Below are positions 40,593-49,381 of a stretch of 64,000 bases of DNA, in pieces; within the stretch, counting starts at the first letter, position 1, and every line of letters begins with the position of its first letter. A model generated the notes under the pieces. The model saw only the letters and a program-made list of their open reading frames with translations. It did no database searches and was not told the DNA's origin. Source of the DNA: Hyphomicrobium facile (GTDB lineage: Bacteria > Pseudomonadota > Alphaproteobacteria > Rhizobiales > Hyphomicrobiaceae); contig NZ_FPCH01000003.1 in the NCBI RefSeq assembly GCF_900116175.1, positions 744,001 through 808,000 on the forward strand, read 5' to 3'. Both the position numbers and the translations under genes were made by a program.

Positions 40593-40853
40593 ATGTCTGA
40601 AATCGACAATAAGCTGGCCGAGTCCGTCAAGCACATCGCCGAGACGGAGCGCCAGGCCAACGCTCTGAAACATGCCGCGCAATATCGTCCGTCGGCTGTC
40701 AGCGACGAAGACGTCGTCCTCGCCGAGCAACTGGCTGCTGGATGGAAGACGCTTCGTGCGTCGCTTGCGAAGCATCCCGAGTTTCAGGAGCGTGCTCGCG
40801 AACTCGAGTTGAAGCAAGCTACCGGCCGGACGGGCGCGAAGAACGAAAAGTAG
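40593..40853 (+). CDS. small hypothetical protein
   Basis: 86 residues beginning MSEIDNKLAESVKHIAETER; highly charged, probably all helical, with no cysteine and no membrane segment. GAGGAG lies 10 bases upstream of the ATG. Function unknown; it stands alone between the atp and cyo operons. Confidence 0.55.
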   Translation: MSEIDNKLAESVKHIAETERQANALKHAAQYRPSAVSDEDVVLAEQLAAGWKTLRASLAKHPEFQERARELELKQATGRTGAKNEK

Positions 40854-41169
40854 TTTCGCGGCCTTGCTGCACATCGGATGTCAGAGCCTGACAGGGCTGC
40901 CTGACCTCAGTCCGTGTTACTTGCTTCAAGCACAAAAACTACGCAGTGTAAGAACCAAGTACGCGAACGTGATCGTCGCGGTTTTGAACCGAGAGTTCCA
41001 GGTGACGAAAGCATCGTTCGGCTGGGCAAAAATTTCCCATCCTCGGCGATTTTGAGCAGCATTTAATCCTGCGGCCAACTGGCGTTGGGCAAATTGTCCA
41101 ATGTCACTCAAAGCTCTGCAAGTTTAGCGGAGAGGCTGAGGAAGCTCTGTCGATGGGACGCGGACCGCC
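40854..41169 (+). promoter_or_regulatory. upstream region of the cyo operon
   Basis: 316 bases with no gene seen, presumably the cyoABCD promoter. RegA or oxygen-responsive sites may lie here, but no FNR-type palindrome (TTGAT-N4-ATCAA) was recognised by eye. Confidence 0.35.
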
Positions 41170-42315
41170 TTGAAGCTATTTCGGAATATTGCCCTTCTAC
41201 CGCTCCTCGCTTTGCTGGGCGGCTGCAACGCAATCGTATTGAACCCCGCCGGCGACGTCGCCATCCAACAGCGCGATCTTGTGATCATCTCCACCGTGCT
41301 GATGTTGTTCATCATCATTCCGGTGATGGCGTTGACGGTGTTTTTCGCTTGGCGGTATCGCCAGTCGAACAAGTCGGCGCCTTACGATCCCGACTGGGAT
41401 CACTCCACCCATCTCGAGCTCGTGATCTGGGCGGCTCCGCTGCTCATCATCATCTGCCTTGGCGCCATCACGTGGATGGCGACGCACTTGCTCGATCCGT
41501 TCCGCCCGTTGGGGCGCACAGCCCCCGGCCAAGCCGTGACGCGCGAGGTGAAGCCTCTCAAGGTTGAGGTCGTCGCGCTCGATTGGAAGTGGCTCTTCAT
41601 CTATCCGGATTACGGCATCGCAACCGTCAACCAGATGGCGGCCCCTGTCGACCAGCCCATCCATTTCCGCATCTCGGCGTCGTCGGTGATGAACGCCTTC
41701 TACGTACCGGCGCTTGCCGGCATGATCTACGCGATGCCGGGAATGCAGACGCAGCTTCATGCCGTCATCAACAAGCCCGGCGACTTCAAAGGCTTTTCGG
41801 CGAACTACAGCGGCGACGGTTTCTCGAAGATGCGCTTCGATTTCCTTGCCAGAGATGACGCCGATTTCGCGAAGTGGGTTTCGGACATCAAGGCGAACGG
41901 CGGCAATCTCGGACGCACCGAATACCTCGAACTCGAAAAGCCGAGCGAAGGGGTGGCCGTCAGGAAGTATGCAAGCGTCGATCCGCAACTCTTCCACCGG
42001 GTCGTCAATCTCTGCGTCCAGCCCGGCAAAATGTGCATGCACGAAATGGCGGCCATAGACGCCAAGGGCGGCCTCGGTCTCGCGGGCGTCAATCTGGTTC
42101 AGAGCATTGAATACGATAAATCCGCTCGACGGGGTTCCGCGCCGATCCTGGCGAAGGCCTACGTGGCGAGCGTCTGCACCACAGATGCTCCGATGGGCGC
42201 CGATATGGCGGACGTGCAAGTGACGCCGGTGAGCTCTACGCCCCTTCTGGGTGCGGGTCTGCCGCGTCCGGCCGCGACGTTCCAATCCTTCGCACCGCGA
42301 CCGTCAAACTCCTGA
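41170..42315 (+). CDS. cyoA: cytochrome bo3 ubiquinol oxidase subunit II
   Basis: Quinol oxidase subunit II, 381 residues. A lipoprotein signal ends LLALLGGC with Cys19 as the lipid site. Two transmembrane helices (VIISTVLMLFIIIPVMALTV and VIWAAPLLIIICLGAITWM) precede the cupredoxin domain VVALDWKWLFIYPDYGIATV. The CuA ligand set of cytochrome c oxidases is absent, so this is a quinol oxidase. The start appears to be TTG 41170, since no in-frame ATG fits. The C-terminal 70 residues are a proline-rich extension. It heads cyoABCD-SURF1-regBA. Confidence 0.95.
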   Translation: MKLFRNIALLPLLALLGGCNAIVLNPAGDVAIQQRDLVIISTVLMLFIIIPVMALTVFFAWRYRQSNKSAPYDPDWDHSTHLELVIWAAPLLIIICLGAITWMATHLLDPFRPLGRTAPGQAVTREVKPLKVEVVALDWKWLFIYPDYGIATVNQMAAPVDQPIHFRISASSVMNAFYVPALAGMIYAMPGMQTQLHAVINKPGDFKGFSANYSGDGFSKMRFDFLARDDADFAKWVSDIKANGGNLGRTEYLELEKPSEGVAVRKYASVDPQLFHRVVNLCVQPGKMCMHEMAAIDAKGGLGLAGVNLVQSIEYDKSARRGSAPILAKAYVASVCTTDAPMGADMADVQVTPVSSTPLLGAGLPRPAATFQSFAPRPSNS

Positions 42316-42333
42316 CCGGGAACGAATACAACT

Positions 42334-44340
42334 ATGTTTGATAACCCAGAACTCATGAAGGCCATCTTCGGACGGCTGTCGCTAGAAGCGTTGCCGCTTC
42401 ATGAGCCGATCCTCGTCGCGACATTCATCGCTGTCGCCATCGGCGGCGTCGCCATGGTCGGCGCGCTCACCTACTTCAAGCTCTGGGGCTATCTCTGGAA
42501 AGAGTGGTTCACGAGCATCGATCACAAGCGCATCGGCATCATGTACATCGTGCTCGGCCTTGTGATGCTGCTTCGCGGCTTCGCCGATGCCATCATGATG
42601 CGCGCGCAGCAGGTGATGGCCTTCAACGGCTCGGAAGGCTACCTGAACGCCCACCATTACGATCAGATCTTCACCGCTCACGGCGTGATCATGATCTTCT
42701 TCGTGGCGATGCCGCTCGTGACGGGTTTGATGAACTACGTCGTGCCTCTGCAGATCGGCGCGCGCGACGTCGCCTTCCCGTTCCTCAACAACTTCAGCTT
42801 CTGGATGACCACGGCCGGCGCTGCCCTGGTGATGGCTTCGCTGTTCATCGGCGAGTTCGCGCGCACAGGCTGGCTTGCGTATCCGCCACTCTCGAACATC
42901 GCCTATAGTCCGGATGTCGGTGTCGATTATTACATATGGTCGCTACAGGTGGCGGGCGTCGGGACGCTGCTATCCGGCGTGAACCTGATCGCGACCATCG
43001 TAAAGATGCGCGCCCCAGGCATGACCCTGATGAAGATGCCGGTCTTCACGTGGACGGCGCTCTGCACCAACGTTCTCATCGTCGCCGCGTTCCCCGTGCT
43101 GACGGGCGTCCTCGCGCTGCTGTCGCTCGACCGCTACGCCGGAACGAACTTCTTCACGAGCGACTTCGGCGGCAACGCCATGATGTACGTGAACCTCATC
43201 TGGATCTGGGGCCATCCCGAGGTTTACATCCTCATCCTTCCGGCATTCGGCATTTTCTCGGAAGTGGTCTCGACGTTCTGCGGCAAGCGGCTCTTCGGCT
43301 ATACGTCGATGGTCTATGCGACGGTCGTCATCACTATCCTGTCGTATCTCGTCTGGCTGCATCACTTCTTCACGATGGGCTCCGGCGCCAGCGTCAACTC
43401 GTTCTTCGGCATCACGACGATGATTATCTCGATCCCGACGGGCGCGAAGATGTTCAACTGGCTGTTCACGATGTACCGGGGCCGGATCCGCTTCGAAGTG
43501 CCGATGATGTGGACGGTCGCGTTCATGCTGACGTTCGTCGTCGGCGGCATGACCGGCGTGCTTCTCGCCGTTCCGCCTGCAGACTTCGTGCTCCACAACA
43601 GCCTCTTCCTGATCGCGCACTTCCATAACGTGATCATCGGCGGCGTGGTGTTCGGCATGTTCGCCGGTATCACCTACTGGTTCCCGAAGGCGTTCGGCTT
43701 CAAGCTCGATCCGTTCTGGGGCAAGATGTCATTCTGGTTCTGGGTCATCGGCTTCTGGTTCGCCTTCATGCCGCTCTACGTCCTCGGCTTGATGGGCGTC
43801 ACCCGCCGCCTGCGCGTGTTCGACGATCCGTCGCTGCAGATCTGGTTCATCATCGCGGCGCTCGGCGCGGTCATGATCGCCGTCGGCATCGCCTGCTTCC
43901 TGATCCAGATCGCGGTCAGCATCAAGAACCGCGAGAAGCTGCGCGATTGGACGGGCGATCCGTGGAACGGGCGTACGCTCGAGTGGTCGACGTCGTCGCC
44001 GCCGCCTGTCTACAACTTCGCCTTCACTCCGGTGATCCACGACAACGATGCGTGGTGGGATATGAAGAAGCGCGGTTACGAGCGTCCGGCCGACGGCTTC
44101 AAGGCGATCCACATGCCGAGCAACACGAGTGCAGGCATCATCCTCGCCGGTATCAGTGCGCTCGTGGCCTTCGCTTTGATCTGGCAGATCTGGTGGCTGG
44201 CGATCGTCGGGTTCGTGGGGCTTATCGGAACTGCGATCGGCCACACGTTCAACTACCATCGCAGCTTCGATATTCCGCGAGAGCAAGTCGTTGAAACCGA
44301 GCGTGCGCGTACGCAGCTCCTTCAGACCGCACGGGCATAA
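42334..44340 (+). CDS. cyoB: cytochrome bo3 ubiquinol oxidase subunit I
   Basis: Heme-copper oxidase catalytic subunit, 668 residues. The CuB site and cross-linked Tyr are in [20 protein letters not shown]; further ligands are in WLHHFFTMG, and the heme ligands in [20 protein letters not shown]. About 15 hydrophobic helices are present, with the long CyoB-type N- and C-terminal helices. It lies 18 bases after cyoA. Confidence 0.98.
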   Translation: MFDNPELMKAIFGRLSLEALPLHEPILVATFIAVAIGGVAMVGALTYFKLWGYLWKEWFTSIDHKRIGIMYIVLGLVMLLRGFADAIMMRAQQVMAFNGSEGYLNAHHYDQIFTAHGVIMIFFVAMPLVTGLMNYVVPLQIGARDVAFPFLNNFSFWMTTAGAALVMASLFIGEFARTGWLAYPPLSNIAYSPDVGVDYYIWSLQVAGVGTLLSGVNLIATIVKMRAPGMTLMKMPVFTWTALCTNVLIVAAFPVLTGVLALLSLDRYAGTNFFTSDFGGNAMMYVNLIWIWGHPEVYILILPAFGIFSEVVSTFCGKRLFGYTSMVYATVVITILSYLVWLHHFFTMGSGASVNSFFGITTMIISIPTGAKMFNWLFTMYRGRIRFEVPMMWTVAFMLTFVVGGMTGVLLAVPPADFVLHNSLFLIAHFHNVIIGGVVFGMFAGITYWFPKAFGFKLDPFWGKMSFWFWVIGFWFAFMPLYVLGLMGVTRRLRVFDDPSLQIWFIIAALGAVMIAVGIACFLIQIAVSIKNREKLRDWTGDPWNGRTLEWSTSSPPPVYNFAFTPVIHDNDAWWDMKKRGYERPADGFKAIHMPSNTSAGIILAGISALVAFALIWQIWWLAIVGFVGLIGTAIGHTFNYHRSFDIPREQVVETERARTQLLQTARA

Positions 44341-44343
44341 TCG

Positions 44344-44988
44344 ATGACGACGACAACAGCGGCGAGCGCAGCTCTTGCCGAGACGAAAGAGGCTCCGGTC
44401 TTCTACGTCGCCGACGAGCATGACCATCCGGAAGGTTCGAGCACCATGCTCGGCTTCTGGCTCTATCTGATGAGCGACTGCCTCGTGTTCGCGGTGCTGT
44501 TCGCGACTTACGGCGTTCTCGGCGCCAACTATGCGGCCGGGCCTTCGCCGAAAGAGCTTTTCGACCTGCCGCTCGTCGCGTTGAACACGTCGATGCTGCT
44601 GCTGTCGTCGATCACCTACGGCTTCGCCGTGCTCGAGATGCAGAAGAAGAACCAGAATGCGATGCTGTTCTGGCTCGTGGTGACGGGGCTTTTCGGCGCC
44701 GCCTTCCTCGGCATCGAGCTCTACGAGTTCGCTCATATGATTCACGAGGGTGCGACGCCGCAGCGTAGCGCGTTCCTCTCGTCGTTCTTCACGCTTGTCG
44801 GTACGCACGGCCTGCACGTCACCTTCGGCATCATCTGGATGATCACGCTGATCGTGCAGGTGTGGAAGTTCGGCCTGATCGAAGCCAACAAGCGGCGCCT
44901 TCTGTGCCTCAGCATGTTCTGGCACTTCCTCGACGTCGTGTGGATCGGCGTCTTCACCTTCGTCTATTTGATGGGAGTGCTCCGATGA
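44344..44988 (+). CDS. cyoC: cytochrome bo3 ubiquinol oxidase subunit III
   Basis: Non-catalytic membrane subunit, 214 residues with five helices. Marks: STMLGFWLYLMSDCLVFAVL at the start, FTLVGTHGLHVTFGIIWMIT, and CLSMFWHFLDVVWIGVFTFV at the end. It lies three bases after cyoB and overlaps cyoD by ATGA. Confidence 0.96.
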   Translation: MTTTTAASAALAETKEAPVFYVADEHDHPEGSSTMLGFWLYLMSDCLVFAVLFATYGVLGANYAAGPSPKELFDLPLVALNTSMLLLSSITYGFAVLEMQKKNQNAMLFWLVVTGLFGAAFLGIELYEFAHMIHEGATPQRSAFLSSFFTLVGTHGLHVTFGIIWMITLIVQVWKFGLIEANKRRLLCLSMFWHFLDVVWIGVFTFVYLMGVLR

Positions 44989-45377
44989 GCACGGGTTCGC
45001 ACAGCGCGCACGGCCACGGCGGCCACGATTCGCACGGTCACGACAGCGGGCATCCCGAGTCGACCTTCAAAGGGTATATGATCGGCTTCGTGCTCTCTGT
45101 CATCCTGACGGCCATTCCGTTTTGGCTCGTGATGTCCGGCACGCTCGGCAACAAGGACGTGACGACGGTCGCGATCCTGGTGCTTGGCGCGATCCAGATT
45201 GTCGTGCACATGATCTACTTCCTGCACATGACGCCGAGCTCCGAGAACGGCTGGACCATGATGGCCTTGATCTTCACCGTCGTCATGGTGGTGATCACGC
45301 TCGCCGGTTCACTGTGGGTCATGTATCACATGAATACGAACATGATGCCGGGCATGGATCCGAGCCAGCTGCCGTGA
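44985..45377 (+). CDS. cyoD: cytochrome bo3 ubiquinol oxidase subunit IV
   Basis: Small membrane subunit, 130 residues, three helices. After a His/Gly-rich N-terminus (HGHGGHDSHGHDSGH, possibly metal-binding), FKGYMIGFVLSVILTAIPFW and the signature QIVVHMIYFLHM are seen. It is coupled to cyoC by ATGA overlap and to the SURF1 gene by a GTGA overlap. Confidence 0.95.
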   Translation: MSTGSHSAHGHGGHDSHGHDSGHPESTFKGYMIGFVLSVILTAIPFWLVMSGTLGNKDVTTVAILVLGAIQIVVHMIYFLHMTPSSENGWTMMALIFTVVMVVITLAGSLWVMYHMNTNMMPGMDPSQLP

Positions 45378-46246
45378 ATGCCGACGCCAAGGGGCGCGGG
45401 GGATTAGAGGACGAAGGACAGGACGGCGGGCGCGCGAAGCGTCCGCGTTCGGCGTTTTCTCTTGCCGTACTCGGTATCATAGGACTTCTCGGCATCGCCG
45501 GTTTGTTGTCGCTCGGGGTCTGGCAGGTCGAGCGCCGTGCGTGGAAGCTCGATCTTATCGAGCGTGTCGAGAAGCGGGTTCACTCTCAGCCGGCGGCCGC
45601 GCCTGGTCCTTCCGACTGGACGTCGATCGACGCCAAGACCGACGAATATCGCCGCGTCACCACCACCGGTCATTTCCGCAACGATCGCGAAACGCTCGTC
45701 ACCGCCGTGACGAACAACGGCGCGGGCTATTGGGTCGTGACGCCGCTCGAGACCAAGGACGGCTTCACCGTTCTCGTCAATCGCGGGTTCGTGCCGCCGG
45801 ATCGCCGGGACCCGGCGTCGCGCGGTGCTGGTGAGCCGGACGGCGACCTGACGGTGACGGGGCTACTTCGTCTGACCGAGCCCAAGGGCGCCTTTCTGCG
45901 GAGCAACAATCCGGCTCAGAACCGATGGTTTTCCCGCGATGTGGCAGCGATCGCGTCCGCGCGGGGCCTAACCAACGTCGCGCCCTATTTCATCGATGCG
46001 GATGCAACGCCAAACCCCAGCGGATTCCCTGTCGGCGGCTTGACCGTGGTCACCTTCCATAACAATCACCTCGTCTACGCGTTGACTTGGTTCACGCTGG
46101 CGTTGATGCTCGCGGTGGCGGTAGTCCGGGTTGCGCGCGAGGAAATTCGCATTCGCCGGACGGCTCAGATATCTGAGGCCATGGGTAAGACCGAAAATTC
46201 CATGGCGGATGGGTCTGTTCCGCCGCCGGAGCGACATAGGACTTAG
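45374..46246 (+). CDS. SURF1 family oxidase assembly protein
   Basis: Assembly factor for heme-copper oxidases, handling heme insertion; 290 residues. Two membrane helices flank a periplasmic domain: LGIIGLLGIAGLLSLGVWQV near the N-terminus and HLVYALTWFTLALMLAVAVV at the end, with VNRGFVPPDRRDP and NNHLVYALTWF as family marks. The GTG at 45374 overlaps the cyoD stop. The last 40 residues form a charged tail. It is placed last in the cyo operon, just before regB. Confidence 0.93.
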   Translation: MNADAKGRGGLEDEGQDGGRAKRPRSAFSLAVLGIIGLLGIAGLLSLGVWQVERRAWKLDLIERVEKRVHSQPAAAPGPSDWTSIDAKTDEYRRVTTTGHFRNDRETLVTAVTNNGAGYWVVTPLETKDGFTVLVNRGFVPPDRRDPASRGAGEPDGDLTVTGLLRLTEPKGAFLRSNNPAQNRWFSRDVAAIASARGLTNVAPYFIDADATPNPSGFPVGGLTVVTFHNNHLVYALTWFTLALMLAVAVVRVAREEIRIRRTAQISEAMGKTENSMADGSVPPPERHRT

Positions 46247-46252
46247 CGCGAC

Positions 46253-47644
46253 ATGCTGGGCCGCACTGAGACAGTCTCCGGCTCCGGAAACGAAGACAGA
46301 ACGGGTGTTTCAGATGGCGTTGCGGGCGGCGTTGCCCGGAATGTTTCTGGCGCTCCACCAGCCGGTGATCCTGCCGCCACACAGAACATGCTGCTGCTGA
46401 TCCAGCTTCGCTGGATCGCTGTCGCGGGGCAGATCGCAACGATTGTTTTCGTCGAGTTCGTCCTCGGCATCGGCCTGCCGCTTTTGCCGATGGCCGTGAT
46501 CATCGCGGCCCTGATCGCACTCAATCTCGCAAGCCTTGCCTGGCTCAGAAACGGCCGTGAAGCCGGAGACGCCGGTCTACTCGGCGCGCTTTTGTTCGAC
46601 GTCGCGGCCCTGACCGCGCAACTCTACTTCAGCGGCGGTGCGACGAACCCGTTCACATTCCTCTATCTCTTGCAGGTGACGCTCGCCGCCGTGCTGCTCG
46701 ACAGGCGTTCGACGTGGGCCGTCGTTGCTGCGACATGCGCAAGCTTCGGGCTGCTCACCGTCGATTACAGGCCGCTCGCCGTGCCGGAAGGCTTCGGCGA
46801 TCTCTTCAGGCTTCATATCATTGGAATGCTCGTCTGCTTTGCGCTCGACGCAGCTTTGCTTGTTGTGTTCGTGACGCGCATCACGCGCAATCTTCGAGAG
46901 CGCGATGCGCGGCTCGCGGCGTTGAAGCAGCACGCTGTCGAGGAAGATCACATAGTTCGCATGGGCCTTTTAGCCTCGGGCGCGGCGCATGAACTCGGTA
47001 CGCCGCTCTCATCGCTCTCGGTCATTCTCGGGGACTGGCGGCGCGTGCCCGCAATCGCATCAAGTCCTGAGTTGCTGGAAGAGGTCGAGGAGATGCAGGC
47101 AGCGGTGAAGCGCTGCAAATCGATCCTGACCGGCGTCTTGTTGTCGGCCGGCGAAGCACGCGGAGAAGCGCCGCGCGTGACGACGGTCAACACCTTCGTC
47201 AACGAACTCGTGGAAGAATGGCGCGCCGCGCGATCGCCGGCATCGCTCGACTACACCAATGCGTTCGGGGCGGATCTCCCGATCGTGTCGGACTCGACGC
47301 TGAAACAGGTCGTCTTCAACGTGATCGACAACGCCTACGATTCGTCGCCCGCATGGATCGGCGTTTTCGTCGAACGCATTGGGGACGCGCTCGCCATACG
47401 CGTTTCGGATCGCGGGCCGGGGTTCGCGCCGCAGATGCTCGCCCAGTTCGGCAAGCCCTATCAATCAAGCAAGGGACGTCCGGGCGGCGGCCTCGGGCTG
47501 TTCCTCGTTGTGAATGTGGTACGCAAGCTCGGGGGCAGCGTCTCGGCAGCCAATCGCCCCCAAGAACATGGAGGCGGCGCAACCGTGACGCTGAAGCTGC
47601 CGCTTGCTGCCTTGGCCCTCGGAGCGCGATCGCATGGAAACTAA
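46253..47644 (+). CDS. regB: redox sensor histidine kinase RegB/PrrB/ActS
   Basis: Membrane kinase of 463 residues with about six helices (46-210). The quinone-binding heptad GGATNPF (128-134) is the RegB signature. His246 in GAAHELGTPLSSLSV is the phosphorylation site. Cys288 in VKRCKSIL lies 42 residues on and corresponds to the redox-active cysteine of Rhodobacter RegB (by position and context). The HATPase has NVIDNAYDSSP and DRGPGFAP. It follows SURF1 by 6 bases and overlaps regA by 11. RegB monitors the quinone pool and oxygen, and here it is beside a quinol oxidase operon. Confidence 0.93.
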   Translation: MLGRTETVSGSGNEDRTGVSDGVAGGVARNVSGAPPAGDPAATQNMLLLIQLRWIAVAGQIATIVFVEFVLGIGLPLLPMAVIIAALIALNLASLAWLRNGREAGDAGLLGALLFDVAALTAQLYFSGGATNPFTFLYLLQVTLAAVLLDRRSTWAVVAATCASFGLLTVDYRPLAVPEGFGDLFRLHIIGMLVCFALDAALLVVFVTRITRNLRERDARLAALKQHAVEEDHIVRMGLLASGAAHELGTPLSSLSVILGDWRRVPAIASSPELLEEVEEMQAAVKRCKSILTGVLLSAGEARGEAPRVTTVNTFVNELVEEWRAARSPASLDYTNAFGADLPIVSDSTLKQVVFNVIDNAYDSSPAWIGVFVERIGDALAIRVSDRGPGFAPQMLAQFGKPYQSSKGRPGGGLGLFLVVNVVRKLGGSVSAANRPQEHGGGATVTLKLPLAALALGARSHGN

Positions 47645-48167
47645 TCGCACGCTCGTGATCGTCGAAGACGATGCCGCCTTCGCGAACACGTTGAAGCGAT
47701 CGTTCGAGCGGCGCGAATACGTGGTCGATGTCGCATCGGGGCGCGAGGCCTTGGAGGCGATTTTGGATGTGCGGACGCCGGGCTACGCGGTCGTCGATCT
47801 GAAGCTCAACGGCGAATCCGGGCTCGCGTGCGTCGAGGCTTTACACGAGCACGATCCCTCGACGGTGATCGTCGTACTGACGGGGTTTGCGAGCATCGCG
47901 ACGGCGGTTGAAGCGATCAAGCTCGGCGCGCGGCATTACCTCGTAAAGCCGTCGAGCTCGGACGATATCGAGGAAGCGTTCGGCAGGGCCGAGGGCGACA
48001 GCGCCGTCGCGCTGACCGAGCGGCCGACGTCGATCAAGACGCTCGAATGGGAGCACATTCACCAGACGCTGGTGGACACCGGCTTCAATATCTCCGAAGC
48101 CGCAAGAAGGCTTGGAATGCATCGGCGGACGCTGGCGCGGAAGCTGGAAAAGCGGCAGGTGAAGTGA
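47634..48167 (+). CDS. regA: response regulator RegA/PrrA/ActR
   Basis: DNA-binding response regulator, 177 residues. The receiver has Asp55 in YAVVDLKLNGESGL and Lys in LVKPSS; after a linker, the Fis-type helix-turn-helix reads GFNISEAARRLGMHRRTLAR and ends KLEKRQVK. RegA controls respiration, carbon and nitrogen fixation genes in relatives. The 3' third of this gene exists in two further decayed copies, at 49200-49275 and 50804-51019. It overlaps regB, so the two are translationally coupled. Confidence 0.95.
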   Translation: METNRTLVIVEDDAAFANTLKRSFERREYVVDVASGREALEAILDVRTPGYAVVDLKLNGESGLACVEALHEHDPSTVIVVLTGFASIATAVEAIKLGARHYLVKPSSSDDIEEAFGRAEGDSAVALTERPTSIKTLEWEHIHQTLVDTGFNISEAARRLGMHRRTLARKLEKRQVK

Positions 48168-48183
48168 GGGGGTGAGCGCTCCA

Positions 48184-49116
48184 TCACCGGTTCGACCGCA
48201 ATAGATTTCCAATTCGGGCGAATAGCCCGCCGGAATTTCTAGGTTTCGCCTTATCGCTTATTATTTTCGACAGCTGCCGTGCCAGCATATCGCAATCGAT
48301 GGGTCCGTGACTTTCACCCTGCGTCAGCAGATGATAGCGCTGGCCGAGATGGCCCGCCAAAGCACTGAAGTGGTCGGATTTTTGGGTGCGGTCGCGGGGC
48401 ATGATTTCGAGGACATCCAGGTTATCACTGGCCCACAGCAAATTCGTAAGGGCCGCCCCGTGCTGAGCTATAACGATATCGGCCGTTTCGAATAGGGCCA
48501 TCTGAAACGCGAGCGACTTTCCTTCCAACGTGCATGGTAGCAAATTCAGATTTTGCGATAATAGAAAGTGGGCACATTCCGGAAAGTTTTTGATCGATCG
48601 CCTGTCACGGCCTGCGCATGTGATCTCGGAGTCGCCTGTCGAATACAGGAGCGTGGGGTCGCCTCTATCGATGAAGACTATTCGTGGTCCGGCGGCCGGA
48701 AACGCATCACGCAACGCACGCTTCTCGTGTTCCACACTGTCGAATAATTTCGCTTCCAGTTCTCGTTTCAACGACCTGAAAGCGGTCGAGTCATAATAGC
48801 GGCGGTTGTCGAAGCCATAGATTGTTTCAACGCGCAGTTTTGAATTGTTGGTTGCCCGCGCATTCTCCAGAAGCAGGGCATGCTCCAGCTTCGGGAGTAT
48901 CCTTACGCCGTGGGGCAGGACCTCGCGGATGAGTCCGTCCATCGGCCCACAGCTTCTCACGCAAATCGTTTCGGCTCTATCACCGAGCGTTGTGATCCAC
49001 AGAATGAGAGGCGCAAGAAAGCCGAGCAAGAAATGGTAGTAGTGCTCAACCGAGCCCTTGCGATTTATGATATCGACGACCAATGCCTCACTGAGACCGG
49101 TCGAAATTTCGATCAC
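48184..49116 (-). CDS. family 61 glycosyltransferase (DUF563), possibly 5'-truncated
   Basis: 310 residues with the GT61/DUF563 core: SVEHYYHFLLGFLAPLILWI, RIVFIDRGDP, and the hallmark DIVIAQHGAALTNLLWASDN, followed by VLEIMPRD. It transfers a sugar to an unknown acceptor, likely surface polysaccharide. It opens with a GTG, and an in-frame stop lies a short way upstream, so the core starts only about 24 residues in, where relatives usually have many more residues. A 5' truncation is possible. Its stop lies 16 bases from the regA stop, convergent. It is part of the regA-tail island. Confidence 0.8.
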   Translation of the reverse strand: MIEISTGLSEALVVDIINRKGSVEHYYHFLLGFLAPLILWITTLGDRAETICVRSCGPMDGLIREVLPHGVRILPKLEHALLLENARATNNSKLRVETIYGFDNRRYYDSTAFRSLKRELEAKLFDSVEHEKRALRDAFPAAGPRIVFIDRGDPTLLYSTGDSEITCAGRDRRSIKNFPECAHFLLSQNLNLLPCTLEGKSLAFQMALFETADIVIAQHGAALTNLLWASDNLDVLEIMPRDRTQKSDHFSALAGHLGQRYHLLTQGESHGPIDCDMLARQLSKIISDKAKPRNSGGLFARIGNLLRSNR

Positions 49117-49199
49117 GCGCGACCCCCATCCCCCAGTTGGCCGGATATTACGTTAGCGGATTTATTGGGGAGGAGTAGAACATTTCGATGCTGCGTTGC

Positions 49200-49275
49200 G
49201 GCTCGGGATGCATCGACGGAGCTGGAAAAGTGGCAGGTGAAGTGAGGCGTTCGCGCTCCATCACCAATTCGATCG
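49200..49275 (+). pseudogene. decayed copy B of the regA 3' end
   Basis: Matches 48109-48198, the last 19 codons of regA plus about 30 bases beyond its stop: ATGCATCG..CGG, a gap of about 14 bases, AGCTGGAAAAG, GGCAGGTGAAGTGAGG and GCGCTCCATCACC. The match past the stop also covers the last codons of the convergent glycosyltransferase gene (SN then W or R, and stop). It lies between the glycosyltransferase and sulfotransferase genes. Confidence 0.9.
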
Positions 49276-49381
49276 GGCGTGAGAAACGTCTGACGCGGAA
49301 ACTTGGGGATCATAGACCCCTGGCCATTCGGGATACGCCAAATTGCCTATAGCTTCTCCTTGGGGTGACTGGAGGAGCGCG

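Noticed and set aside
41170-45377. Reading the oxidase as an aa3-type cytochrome c oxidase
   Set aside because: Subunit II lacks the CuA ligands, and subunits III and IV match cyoC and cyoD, so it is a quinol oxidase.
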